Below, one piece after another: positions 45,211-56,503 of a stretch of DNA of 64,000 nucleotides (the stretch's first letter is position 1; every line of letters begins with the position of its first letter). The position numbers and the translations under genes were made by a program. Source of the DNA: Magnolia sinica (taxonomy: Eukaryota > Streptophyta > Magnoliopsida > Magnoliales > Magnoliaceae); assembly GCF_029962835.1 (NCBI RefSeq), contig NC_080588.1:11240001-11304000 (forward strand). Reading direction: 5' to 3'. The notes under the pieces were generated by a model. That model had not been told where the DNA came from. It worked only from the letters and a program-made list of their open reading frames with translations, and made no database searches.

Positions 45211-46135
45211 CTCCCTCATCTGCGCAGCTAGCCGAGAGGATCACAGAGCCTCCAAAGACAGAGACCTCAGAGAAGAGCCTCTCCAAAGACAAAGATGCGG
45301 CCCCCATCAGCAGCGACCACAGCCACCTCAGCCACCGAGGCCCCAGCAGCAGCAGAGGCAGCAGTATAGGCCGCCGCAGAGGCAGCAGCAGCACCAGGGA
45401 CCTCAGAGAGGACAGGTACCTCCCCAGCCAGCTCAGGCTAGGTTCTACGCGGCTCAGCAGGACCCGCAGTCATCCGGAGGAGTCGTCGAGGGTATACTTC
45501 CCGTCTCTTCATGCATCGCCCGAGTATTATTTGATTCTGGCGCTTCTCACTCATTCATGTCCGAGGGTTTCTGCCGATCGACTGGATTGCCGACAGAGTC
45601 TACTAGTGAGGGATTGATCGTATCGACGCCCTTGGGGAGGACCGCAGTATTGGGCCGTTTCTGTCCATCTTGCCCGGTTCTTGTCGGTGATATCTTTTTG
45701 CCTGCTGACTTGTTTGTGCTGCCGATGACAGATTTCGACGTTATCTTGGGCATGGATTGGCTTGCTGAGTATCACGCTATCTTGGACTGTTCTGCGAGGA
45801 CAGTCACATTCTGCATACCAGGCTTGCCGCAGTTCCAGTTCATCGCCGAGCCTAGAGGAGAGCCGATGTCTTGCTTGATGTCCTGTGCAGTCGAGGAGCC
45901 TATGGCCATTTGTATTGATCGGTTGCCGGTTGTTTGCGACTTCCCCGACGTATTCCAGGAGATTCCCGGATTGCCTCCTCGCCGTCATATCGAGTTTCAG
46001 ATCGATCTTGTGCCCGGTACTGCGCCTATCTCGAAGGCCCCGTACCGTATGGCACCGATGGAGTTGCGTGAGCTGCAGCGGCAATTGGATGAGTTGTGTG
46101 AGTTGGGATTTATTCGTCAGAGCAGTTCGCCTGGG
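45211..46135 (+). CDS. pol: E4 protease and start of RT (frame 2)
   Basis: Part of one open frame that extends from 45167 to 46156. A Gln-rich linker (about 45330-45450) precedes the aspartic protease, whose active site reads [10 protein letters not shown] at about 45527-45557. It continues through [27 protein letters not shown] and the RT entry [18 protein letters not shown]. The frame goes out of phase around 46125-46140 in the SPWGAPVLF-like segment, consistent with a 2-base loss; the downstream product is in frame 3. Catalytic Asp-Ser-Gly is intact. Confidence 0.8.
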
Positions 46136-48818
46136 AGCGCCGGTACTCTTCGTTAGGAAGAAGGATGGCTCGTTGAGGCTCTGCGTAGATTACCGCGAGC
46201 TCAACCGGGTCACGATTAAGAACAAGTACCCGCTCCCAAGGATAGACGATTTATTTGATCAGCTGCAGGGTGCACAGTTCTTTTCGAAGATTGACCTGCG
46301 TTCTGGTTATCATCAGATTCGTGTCCGAGAGGAGGACATCCCGAAGACAGCTTTCAGGACGCGTTATGGTCATTTTGAGTTTCAGGTCATGTCCTTTGGA
46401 CTGACCAATACACCCGCGGTCTTCATGCAGTTGATGAACGAGGTCTTTCGTCCATATCTCGATCAGTTTGTTGTGGTCTTCATCGACGACATTCTGATAT
46501 ATTCGAGGACCCATGAGGACCATATGCAGCATCTGGAGATCGCCTTGCAGACCCTTCGTGCCCACCAGCTATATGCGAAGCTGGAGAAGTGTGAGTTTTG
46601 GCAGGAGGAGGTGAGATTCCTCGGTCACGTGGTGACGAGGGAGGGTGTCGCAGTGGATCCCTCGAAGGTTGAGGCAGTGCGTCAGTGGGGTCAGCCCACG
46701 ACTGCGTCCGAGATCCGCAGTTTCCTTGGTTTAGCGGGATATTATCGGCGTTTCATTGAGGGCTTCTCCCGTATTGCAGCCCCGTTGACCAGGTTGACTC
46801 GGAAGGGCGCAGAGTTTATTTGGAGTGACGCCTGTGAGCGAGCATTTATGGAGCTGAAGGACCGTCTGACGTCCGCTCCTGTCCTCACTCTTCCCTCTGG
46901 GAGTGATGGATTCGTGGTATTTACCGATGCTTCGCGTATTGGATTGGGTGCTGTCCTGATGCAGCACGGTAGACCTGTAGCATTTGCGTCTCGTCAGCTC
47001 AAGGTTCATGAGCTGAACTACCCCACGCACGATTTGGAGCTGGCAGCAGTCGTCTTCGCACTGAAGGTGTGGAGACACTATCTCTATGGGGTTAGGTTCG
47101 AGCTCTTCTCTGACCACAAGAGCTTGAAGTATTTATTCTCTCAGTCTGAGCTGAACATGAGACAGAGACGCTGGATGGAGCTTCTGAAGGATTATGATTT
47201 TGACCTCCAGTACCACCCAGGCAAGGCGAATGTAGTGGCGGATGCCCTTAGCCGTCAGCCACGAGGCCTGGTGGCACATATGATGATTCAGGAGTGGAAG
47301 ATGCTCGAGGATATAGCAGAGTACGACTTTGATTTTGGTCTGCAGTCTTCTATCGTTCAGTTATCGAGCCTGTCGATTCAACCCTCTCTTGTCGCAAGGG
47401 TGATCGAGGCTCAGCAGACAGATGAGTCGTTGCAGGATTACCGAGCAGATGCGGCATCTGAGAGTCAGACAGATTGGCAGATGGGTGCTGATGGTGGACT
47501 TCGCTTTAGAGGCCGATTGTGTGTCCCGGATATTCCTGAGTTGCGCAGAGATCTTATGACCGAGGCACATCGATCGCGATTTTCTATCCACCCTGGCTCG
47601 ACGAAGATGTACCGTGATATGAGGCGACAGTATTTCTGGGCAGGGATGAAGCGCCAGATTGCCAGTTTTGTGGCCGACTGTGACACATGCCAGCGTGTCA
47701 AGGCCGATCATCAGAGACCCCCTGGTCTATTGCAGCCGTTGAGCGTCCCGATGTGGAAGTGGGAGCACGTATCTACAGATTTTATTATGGGTTTGCCGAG
47801 GACTCAGCGCGGTCATGACGCTATCTGGGTTGTCGTGGACCGTCTGACGAAGTCGGCACATTTTCTTGCGATTCGTGCGACTTGGCCCTTGGACCGACTT
47901 GCGAGGTTATTCCTTGAGGAGATTGTGAGACTGCACGGCGTACCCGTCTCGATCGTTTCTGACCGAGATCCGAGATTCACGTCTCAGTTCTGGAGGAGCT
48001 TTCAGAGAGCTATGGGCACTGATTTGCAGCTCAGTACCGCGTATCATCCGCAGACCGATGGCCAGACCGAAAGGGTCAACCAGATCCTTGAGGATATGCT
48101 TCGGGCCTGCGTGATTGACTTCGGTGGTAGCTGGGATGAGCATCTGCGATTGGCTGAGTTCGCATACAATAACAGCTATCAGGCGACCATTGGCATGGCT
48201 CCTTTTGAGGCATTATATGGCAGACCGTGCAGATCTCCGAGTTGTTGGACCGAGGTTGGAGAACGGCGTCTCCTAGGTCCTGAGCTTGTGCAGGAGACAT
48301 CAGAGGTTATTGATATTATCAGGCAGAGGATGCGCACAGCTCAGAGCCGGCAGAAGAGTGTTGCTGATCGCCGGCGTCGTCCCTTGGAATTTGATGTAGG
48401 GGACCATGTGTATCTCAAGGTCTCGCCCATGAAGGGCGTAGTTAGATTTGGAGCGAAGGGCAAGCTTGCCCCGAGATTCATAGGACCTTTCGAGATCACT
48501 GAGCGCATTGGCGCTGTGGCCTATCGGCTTGCCTTACCATCTCAGTTGTCTGGCGTCCATAACGTTTTTCACGTCTCTATGTTGAGGAAGTGTGGGTCAG
48601 ACATAGTTCCTGTTATCGATTGGCAGCCGTTGGAGGTTCGTGAGGACGCTTCTTACATCGAGCAGCCAGTTCGTATCCTTGATCGGAAGGAGCAGGTCCT
48701 CCGAACCAAGGTCATCCCCTTGGTGAAGGTTCAGTGGGGTCACCATTCTGTGGATGAGGCATCTTGGGAGCGCGAGGCTGAGATTCGAGAGCGCTATCCT
48801 CATCTCTTTGATGATTGA
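46133..48818 (+). CDS. pol: E4 pol: RT, RNase H, integrase, chromodomain (intact frame)
   Basis: About 895 codons without interruption. [35 protein letters not shown] and the catalytic FIDDILIYS (Asp codons 46485-46490). RNase [25 protein letters not shown] and [10 protein letters not shown]. Integrase: zinc-binding [10 protein letters not shown]...CDTCQRVK, then core Asp in STDFIMGLP, Asp in [10 protein letters not shown] and Glu in [18 protein letters not shown]-type segment (PRFIGPFEI) and a C-terminal chromodomain ([16 protein letters not shown], near 48726) mark the Tekay/Del chromovirus lineage, in which the chromodomain guides integration to marked chromatin. All key residues I can check are present. 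The true N-terminus is upstream across the frame break. Confidence 0.9.
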
Positions 48819-48940
48819 TTGTATGTTGTATGTCATAGGTTGTCTCTGGTATTTATATGGCGATGCCTTGCTTCCTCTTCTATTATGATTTATGTTTTCT
48901 TGTGATGATTGTTTAAATTTCGAGGACGAAATTTTTATTT

Positions 48941-48952
48941 GGTGGGGAGAGC
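48941..48952 (+). other. E4 polypurine tract
   Basis: GGTGGGGAGAGC directly before the 3' LTR terminus TGTAAGACCC; the primer site for plus-strand DNA synthesis. Confidence 0.8.
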
Positions 48953-51179
48953 TGTAAGACCCGTGTCCTAATCCGTACCATTCTGTTAGCTTCCGCGGTC
49001 CTTCCGGTCAAATTTCGGCAACCTTCGCACCGAATTCGGTGTTTGCGCACGATCCTAAGCCAGGTCCCGCGCACCGACGTCGGCTCGATCTGAAACTTAT
49101 GTCTTGACGATCGCGTCGTCGCCGCGGTTCCAACGCCGTGACTTGCGCACCGAACCGATACCCAGGTAAGAAGATGCCGATCAGCGTTTATTCCGAAGAA
49201 ACACCGCGCGTTGCGGATTTCGAGGGAATCTCTACGCAATAAGTCCCATCAATCATCATTAAATGCAACCTTATCTCAAGTACAACAACCCATACCTCTC
49301 TCTTCACAAAGTCAACTCTCTCTCTCTTCACCCATCCCTCCTTTACTCACTTTTCAAACAAACCCATGCCCCATTAATTACACCCATCACTCCATCACCT
49401 CATATCACTCCCATCCTCTCATTTTCTCTCTCATTTTCTCATATCTCTCCAAGCAACCCCAAGCCCCAAACGTCTAAGCCTCCTCTCCCTCTCAAGTGTG
49501 GTCCACCTTTCATCATCCATCTACACCCTCCTATCTCTCATCCTCACCATCAAGAGTCCATCATCCTCCATCAAAGTTGAAGCTGAGGGGCATTGGAGTC
49601 TAAGAGACCAAGAAGAAGGAAGATAAGGTGGGTGCTTTGTCATTATTTTGAATTTCAGGGCCCACTTGTTGGTGGGACCCATTTGGATGTATGTGATCTA
49701 ATCAAGAGGGCCCATAGTGGCGGGGTTCCTCTATCTCACCGTATATCTCCCTTTATCTCTCTCTTTCTCTCTCTTTGTAATGGTGTGGATCCCACCAATA
49801 TGTGCTACGTCTACCCCGTCCATCTACACAGACGGCGTGGCCCACTCTATCACAGGTGATGATCCACACCATCCACTGTTTGGATGGGCCCAATGCACTT
49901 TTTGTATATATATACTTATATGTTATATTTTATATAATATATATAATATATATAACTTAATATGTATTATATATATAATATGATATATATATTATATGTA
50001 TATATATATATATACATATATATTTTGGTGGGCCACGTCCATGTGGGACCCACCACAAGACATGTGTTTATCCACGCCGTCCAGCGTCACTGGACGGGCA
50101 ACCCCCCTTTTGTGTTACAAAAAAAAAAAAAAGAGAGTAGGGAGAGGTGGGCCACTCATGCAGGCCCCACTTTGATGTATATGTAAGATCCAAACCGTCC
50201 ATATTGTTCATCAACTCATTTTAGGCGTTGAGCAGAAAAATGAAGTTGATCCCATTTTCTGGCGGGCCGTCATAGGAAACAGTGTTCCTACCTTCGGTTT
50301 ACTCCCTAAGGCTCCTGCATATCAAAAATAGCCCGATATTGGACTCTATGGGCTTGTATCAAGCCATAGGGACCCATGGCTGGAGTGGATTTTGCGGATG
50401 TGGGCCCCGTCTATGAAAATCCGTAAAAAAATCAAATTAGCAGAAAAAAAAAAACAAAAGAGGGAAGCGCTGACGCTGCTGCTGCCAAGCCGTACGGCCG
50501 CTGACGGACGGAAGTGCTGGGGCTCACGGCCCCAGCTGTGGGCCCCACCTTGGTGTTTTCAACCATCAACACCGTCCATTTGATAGGTCCCCTCAGCCCA
50601 TACGTCCACTCCAAAAATCAGCCATAAACGGACCTCAGGCGGGCCATACCATTTAAGATCATGTGAAGACATGCCTAAAATATATAAAATCGTTGGTGGG
50701 GCCTACCTGAGTTTTGGATGCAAATGAAACTTGACTTGGACCCTTAAAATTTTGGGACACACGAAATGAATGGGTGGATTGTGAATCACATCTTGGTGGG
50801 CCCCAAAATAAAAAAATATATAATAATAAAATTTTTAAAAAGCGGCGCTGCTGCCAGTGACGAGCGACGTGCGGGCTCACGGCCCCATGTGGCCCCACCT
50901 TGATGCATTTTTCCCATCCAAACCGTCAATTTGATGGGTCCCCACGTTCCACCGTACACCCCAAATTTTAGCTGTATATAACTCCGGTGAGTCACATCAT
51001 TTAAAATCCTGGAAGACATGCCTAAATATATAGAATTAGTTGGTGGGGCCTACCGAGTTTTGGATGTTGTTGAAACCTTGGACCGTTAGCTAGATGGGAC
51101 CCACATAATGAGTGGATGGATTTGGGGACCACCTCCCAGTGGCCCTGTCCATGTGAATATAATAATAGTTATTATAATA

Positions 51180-51217
<38 letters not shown>

Positions 51218-53201
51218 TTATAAACATGCATTACCGTGGGCTTCCCTGGCTGTGTACACAGCTCCCCAGTCCAGTGGGCCCTACCCCAGTACCATAAGAC
51301 CCTTTGAACGGTTGGGTGACAAATAAATATTACAATGGGCCCTACCTTGGTCCACGTAATTTTATGAACAGTTGGGGTAGAAAATAAACATTGTGTTGGA
51401 CCTTAGTTGGGTGGAAAAGAAACATTATGTTGGGTCTTAAGCTGGGTGGAAAATGAGCATTTTGGTGGGCCCCACTTAGGTAAGTATTGTCAACCGCACT
51501 CTCTATTAGTGTGGGCTCCATCATAATGTATGTGTTTCATCCAACGGCCCAACTATTGTGGAGATAATTTAAGGCCCATTATGGAGGCCCATTTTCATGC
51601 ATTAGTGGTCCTTGTTGAGGCCCACCTTGATTTGTATTAGGCCCACATTATGAGGCCCATTAAGGCCCACCTTGATATAGATATGGGGCTCATGTTATGT
51701 AGCCCATTTGATGTACTTGGGTCCTTGGGTCAGGGCCCAATTAGATGTATAAAAGGCCCATTACAATGTGTGATTTATGGAAGGCCATTCCTTGGGAGCA
51801 ATGTTGGTTTGATGTCCACATTGAATCGATAATGTTGGTTAAATGTCCGCATTATAACTCTCCCTAAGGCCCACAGATAGGCCCATAATTATGGTAAGTA
51901 GGCCGTATAGGGTCATCTCCATTATACCTAGAGCTCATCTCTTTATACATGTTTAGTATAGATCCATGATTCATGATCATTCGCATCATATGTATGCCGA
52001 TGTGAGGATGACCGATCATAGCATACACCTTTGGATAGACTGTTTATGGGCTCCCCGATAGGCGGAGTTGCCTCATATAAGTGCATGGTATATACAGACT
52101 GTTGAGTGATAATGTGACTCATGCACTTGCATTTGTGTGATTGTAGTTACTATATGCCCTAGCGACATCAGGGTCATAGCCTCCATAGACACATCATGGA
52201 TGGCAGGATTGGATACTGAAAATATTTGGCTCCAGCATACGGGCACCATAGATGTCCCTGGGTGAAAATTCCTAAACCCGATAGTACCAGAGGATGACTC
52301 CAACGTTGAGACCGAGTGGATACACGAGCGCGCGAGGGCCGTATACCAGGAGGTCGCGTCTCCCACTGTGTCGTGGTCGGTTGGAAAGGGGTGTGGCCTT
52401 ACTCGCACGAGGGTAGGGGGCAATACTAGGCTGAGTTTGACTAGCTCGTGAATGGTTCCGCCATCGACGTGCCAGATAGGTATTGGCAGACTATTGGCTA
52501 GGTGGATAGTGAGGTTTCTTACGCTCATTTGGACTGTGCGGCTTGGAGAGCGGCAGTGCCTCTTGGAGTGTACTAAACCCCGGTGATTATCCAGACTGAG
52601 AACCGTACTGATACATGTTGAAGATTGGCATGCTTGAGTTGCATTTCACATCGCATGGCCGTGTTTTTGGCCGATGGCATTCATATCTTGCACCGCATAG
52701 CCTTGGTACGGCTAATTGCATTCATGTGCTCATCACCATAATTCCGCATCACTCTGACCTTGCATTTTGAGCACGTTTATATTGCGCACACACTTACACC
52801 ACCCTCTAAGCTTTCCATAAGCTTATGCACGATTGATGCGTGCGAGTGACGCCAGACGTAGTCGCAGCCATCGTCTCGCGGTAGTTGGAGCGTGCAGCGG
52901 AGCTTCTGGGGTTTGTTTCTTTTATTACATTGTACTCTCCCTTTCTATCGCATTGTACTAAAAAGTTTTTGATCATAATGGATTTTGTAGTAGTGTTCTT
53001 GTGGTTATTGTTTGTGGGTTATACTTTTGTTATGCTCATTATGAATCAGATTGATGATTTGAAATCCTCCTTATAGTATCCCAGGATCAGAACCTGGTGA
53101 TGGGTGCTGAGATCCGAAAATGGGGTTCTACGGAGGCTGTCGGCGCCGGATTCAGCAATCGAAAATTTTGTGAGCCCGGTTTCCGAGTTCGGGGCGTGAC
53201 A
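48953..53201 (+). mobile_element. E4 3' LTR, complete, 4249 bp
   Basis: TGTAAGACCCGTGTCC to GTTCGGGGCGTGACA. It includes CT-rich 49300-49450, AT-rich tracts (49905-50025, 51184-51214) and GGCCCA-rich text. TATAAAAG is at 51748. Confidence 0.85.
51748..51755 (+). promoter_or_regulatory. E4 LTR TATA box candidate, 3' copy
   Basis: TATAAAAG followed by GCCC, at the equivalent place to the 5' LTR box at 42652. Confidence 0.45.
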
Positions 53202-53203
53202 CT

Positions 53204-55222
53204 AACTACTTGGCGCACCTATGTGACTATGGATGTCACGTTCCTTGAATCCAACACTTTCTACTCTCCTACCGCATCCAATTCTTCTCTTCAGGGGGAG
53301 ACGCGAAGAAGAGTTGAATCGGTTGACATTTGATTGGTTCAAGGATATTGATACAACGCCTAATGCTCCTCACTCGATCATTGAGGAACCTAATCTAGAG
53401 TCGACATCTCTAGAAGTTGAAGGAGCAGCTCCTCAGTATCCAACGACCCATCTCTTAAGAATATCATTGAAGTAAGCTCTCCTGTCACACCTCATATTTC
53501 TAATGATGTGGATACTCCCATTGGCTATGAATTACCATTCAGGCATAATCGAGGCAAACCACCAAACAGATATTCTCCAGAAGTGGAGGAATAAAGATCG
53601 AAATATCTGATTGCCAATTATGTCTCTATGAAGGAGCTGTCCGAACCCCTCAAGAACTTTGTGATTGAACTCTCCTCACACCATATTCCCACAAGTGTTG
53701 ATGAGGCTCTGAAAGATCCTAGGTGGGTTCAAGCTATGAAGGAAGAAATGGAGGCATTATTGAAAAATGAGACGTGGATTCTTGTTCCCCTACCTGAAGG
53801 TCAAAAAATAGTGGGGTGTAAATGGGTATTCTCCATCAAGTACAAAGCCGATGGATCAGTTGAATGGTACTAAGCAAGACTAGTAGCAAAGGGCTATACG
53901 TAGACATATGGCATAGACTATCAAGAGACGTTCTCACTGATGGCCAGGTTGAGTATTGTCAGGGTTTTACTATCTCTTGCAATGAACCTTGATTAGCCAT
54001 TGTACCAGTTTGACGTTAAAAATGCCTTTCTCCATGGAGATCTTGAAGAAGAAATCTACATGGATGTTCCTCTTAGATATATGGCAAACTCTGTAGCTAA
54101 GATTGTGTGCAAGCTACAACGAACTTTATACGGCTTGAAGCAATCTCCTGGAGCGTGGTTTGGGCGATTAAGCTTGGTAATGAGGAAATATGGTTTTCAA
54201 CAAAGCAACGCAGATCATACGCTATTCTTAAAGCGTCAACGAGGTAAGATAACAACTTTTATAGTCTATGTAGACGATATGATCATTACAGGAGATGATC
54301 CAGAAGAAATAGTAAGACTTTAAGAGCAATTGGCAACAAAATTTGAGATGAAAAATCTAGGAGGACTCAAATATTTTCTGGGAATTAAAGTTACTAGGTC
54401 TAAGCGAGGCATATTCCTTTCCCAACAAAAATATATCCTAGATTTATTATCAGAAGTTGGATTACTGGATTATAAGCCTGCAGATACACCAATAATCCAA
54501 AATCACAAGCTTGGAGAATACCCAGACCAAGTGCCAACCAACAAAGCAAGGTACCAAAGATTGGTTGGGAAACTTATTTATCTCTCCCATACACGGCCTG
54601 ACATCGCCTATGCAATGAGTGTAGTAAGCCAATTCATGCATTGTCCAAGTGAAGATCATATGAATGCGATGATTCGGAGTCTCCGATACCTAAAGTCCTC
54701 CCTTGTAAAAGGACTTATGTTCTCAAGAAACAATCACTTAAGGGTTGAAGGTTACACAGATGCTGACTGGGCAAGGGAATATTTCAAATAGAAAATCCAC
54801 GTCAGGTTATTTCACGTTTGTTGGAGGGAACCTGATTACATGGAGAAGTATGAAGCAAAATGTGGTAGCATTATCAAGTGCCAAAGCCGAGTTTCATGGG
54901 ATGGCTAAGGGTTTGTGTGAGCTTCTCTGGCTTCAAAGACTATTAACCGAAATTGGCTTTGCCCTAAGCTGCGAGATGGACTTATTCTGTGATAACAAGG
55001 CTGCTATTGACATTTCGCATAATCCAGTCCAACATGATCAGACCAAACATGTGGAAGTAGATTGACACTTCGTCAAACAAAATCTTGAGGCCAAGACAAT
55101 TGAATTTTCGTTGGTTAAGTCCGAAGACCAGTTGGCAGATATACTTACAAAAGTTGTATGTAGCAAGATCTTCTACAACTCACTTGGCAAGTTGGGCATT
55201 AGAGATCTATATGCACTAACTT
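53204..55222 (+). pseudogene. pol: E3 reverse transcriptase-RNase H remnant
   Basis: Continues E3 after E4. Copia RT landmarks are WVQAMKEEMEALLKNETW (53725), GCKWVFSIKYKADGS, YQFDVKNAFLHGDL (54001), YGLKQSPGAWF (54130) and the catalytic YVDDM (54267-54281). RNase H: GYTDADWA (54751), then after a 1-base frame change near 54770 NRKSTSGYF, SSAKAEFHGM, CDNKAA (54990) and ADILTK (55136). Stops at 53871, 53899, near 53992, 54322 and 55063 interrupt it; the last replaces an Arg codon by TGA. It ends at TGA in the polypurine tract. Confidence 0.85.
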
Positions 55223-55231
55223 GAGGGGGAG
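55221..55231 (+). other. E3 polypurine tract
   Basis: TTGAGGGGGAG immediately before the LTR terminus TGTTGGCATG, the standard copia arrangement; its TGA is the pol stop. Confidence 0.85.
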
Positions 55232-55409
55232 TGTTGGCATGAGTTGTCCTCCGAGAGATTATAGGTGGGAGTTTTTGGATACAAATCCCTCAATTATAGG
55301 GTCGTGATTTATGTATAGCCAAATATAGATGAGTTTCTCTGTTAAATACCTATTCATCCTTGTAAAGAATGTAATTTTTGTATATACGAGATTTTCATAC
55401 CTTCTGTCA
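55232..55409 (+). mobile_element. E3 3' LTR
   Basis: TGTTGGCATGAGTTGTCC to CCTTCTGTCA, 178 bases, the partner of 37267-37444; followed by GATTA. Confidence 0.9.
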
Positions 55410-55422
55410 GATTAGTGTGGCC

Positions 55423-55434
55423 CAAGTGGGAGGA
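55423..55434 (+). other. E1 polypurine tract
   Basis: CAAGTGGGAGGA preceded by GTGTGGCC, a typical copia tract, adjoining the E1 3' LTR and only nine bases after the E3 target duplication. Confidence 0.75.
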
Positions 55435-55920
55435 TGTAAGATTTCTATTAGGTGGGACCACATGTGATCAATGGTTTAGATATTTGACCCTTGAATATTT
55501 AGATTGAGTATGCCAATGGACCTCATTACAGTTGTGATCAATTCATACATAATAGGGTGATGTGCTTGGATTGTATTATGTATCCACAATACTTTAGTTG
55601 GACATGGACTCTATCTAGAGTGTAAACTCATGAGGGAATAGTGGTTATAATGGGTTGAACTACTCCAGGGCCCTCTTCTATAAATATATCTAGATACCTA
55701 AACCCACTCGAGCGAAAATTCAACTTCCATTGGAAAGGTTTTAAGAAAGGGTGTGAAGTGTAGATGGCCATGTACAGAAAGCTAATTAAGTTTGTAGATT
55801 CATCAATCCACATCTAAATAATCTGATGCCTTACAGGTACACATTTAAGATTTGATTATTCAGTTTATGATCTCCATAATTGTTACATAGATAATCCATT
55901 ATTCCTCATTTAATCTTACA
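55435..55920 (+). mobile_element. E1 3' LTR
   Basis: TGTAAGATTTCTATTAGG to TTTAATCTTACA, 486 bases, TG...CA ends, collinear with 24901-25371. TATAAATA is at 55679. Confidence 0.75.
55679..55686 (+). promoter_or_regulatory. E1 LTR TATA box, 3' copy
   Basis: TATAAATA equivalent to 25145 in the 5' LTR. Confidence 0.5.
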
Positions 55921-56041
55921 TGGTTACCATTAAAGTTTTACTTAGAACTTCCAAACACATTTGTCTAGCCATGAGTGCTTTGATAAGCTTATACGGATAG
56001 AATATTTTATTGTATTAACTAACGTTTTTCAAACACTATTT

Positions 56042-56503
56042 GAGGGCATGTTTGGATTGACTTTCCCACAGTAAAGAAAAGTGGAATGGTAATTATTAAA
56101 TATTACACGTGTTAGAATATATTGAGCAAAAATAAGAAATTGGGGTCCTCTTTTTACTAATTTGTCCTGCCAGCATAAACCAAGACAAGGAGACGAATCC
56201 CAGCTCAATCTTGTAGAATACGTTTTAACTTGGTGAGGTCGTCCATCATACGGGATGTTGAGTGTTGTCCATCAGGTGGTCCCACATTTGATATGGATCA
56301 TCAGCTTGCATGCTTTGATACAGTTCGATGTTGCAAATATCCAACACTCTTATACCATAGTCCAACCATAAAAAAAATCCATGCACTCTTATGCCATAGA
56401 TAGTCTTGTTTTATTCAAATCGGTTCCTCGTCTAACTATTTACAAAAATCAACCAACCCATACAATGTTTTATCATGGTACAAGGCAATCCAAACACGCA
56501 CTG
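56042..56503. mobile_element. Candidate hAT-like MITE
   Basis: GAGGGCATGTTTGGATTG at the left faces CAATCCAAACACGCACTG at the right, an inverted repeat of about 18 bases with few mismatches. The CATGTTTGGATTG style is common at plant hAT-like MITE ends. No 8-bp target duplication was confirmed and nothing inside is coding. Confidence 0.5.

Larger units (their letters stand above)
39937..53201 (+). mobile_element. E4: Tekay/Del chromovirus (Ty3/gypsy), 13.3 kb, nearly intact
   Basis: Long LTRs (39937-44093 and 48953-53201), an iMet-type primer site (44096-44109), a GC-rich internal region with damaged gag, protease, a long pol frame ending in a chromodomain, and a polypurine tract GGTGGGGAGAGC (48941-48952). 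It sits in E3 integrase-RT sequence. The right flank CTAAC matches CCAAC at 39913-39917 with one difference, but the first 27 LTR bases on the left are missing and replaced (see findings). Confidence 0.9.
37267..55409 (+). mobile_element. E3: Ty1/copia element with 178-bp LTRs, interrupted by E4
   Basis: LTRs 37267-37444 and 55232-55409, both 178 bases. GATTA precedes (37262-37266) and follows (55410-55414), a perfect target duplication. The primer site is 37445-37457 and the polypurine tract TTGAGGGGGAG 55221-55231. The coding order gag, protease, integrase (left of E4), RT, RNase H (right of E4) is that of Ty1/copia. It inserted into E1 twenty bases upstream of the E1 polypurine tract. Gene remnants contain at least ten stops and several frameshifts. 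Confidence 0.9.
24901..55920 (+). mobile_element. E1: copia-like element, host of a four-element nest
   Basis: The outermost element. The 5' LTR is 24901-25371, the iMet-type primer site 25375-25387, a gag remnant 36389-36800, the polypurine tract (CAAGTGGGAGGA) 55423-55434 and the 3' LTR 55435-55920. Flanks are TGGGT (24896-24900) and TGGTT (55921-55925), a target duplication with one mismatch. Without the insertions E2 and E3 it would be about 5.3 kb and has no recognisable pol, so it is a deletion derivative or a non-autonomous copia. Its LTRs look roughly 80% identical by eye, the most diverged pair in the window. Confidence 0.75.
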
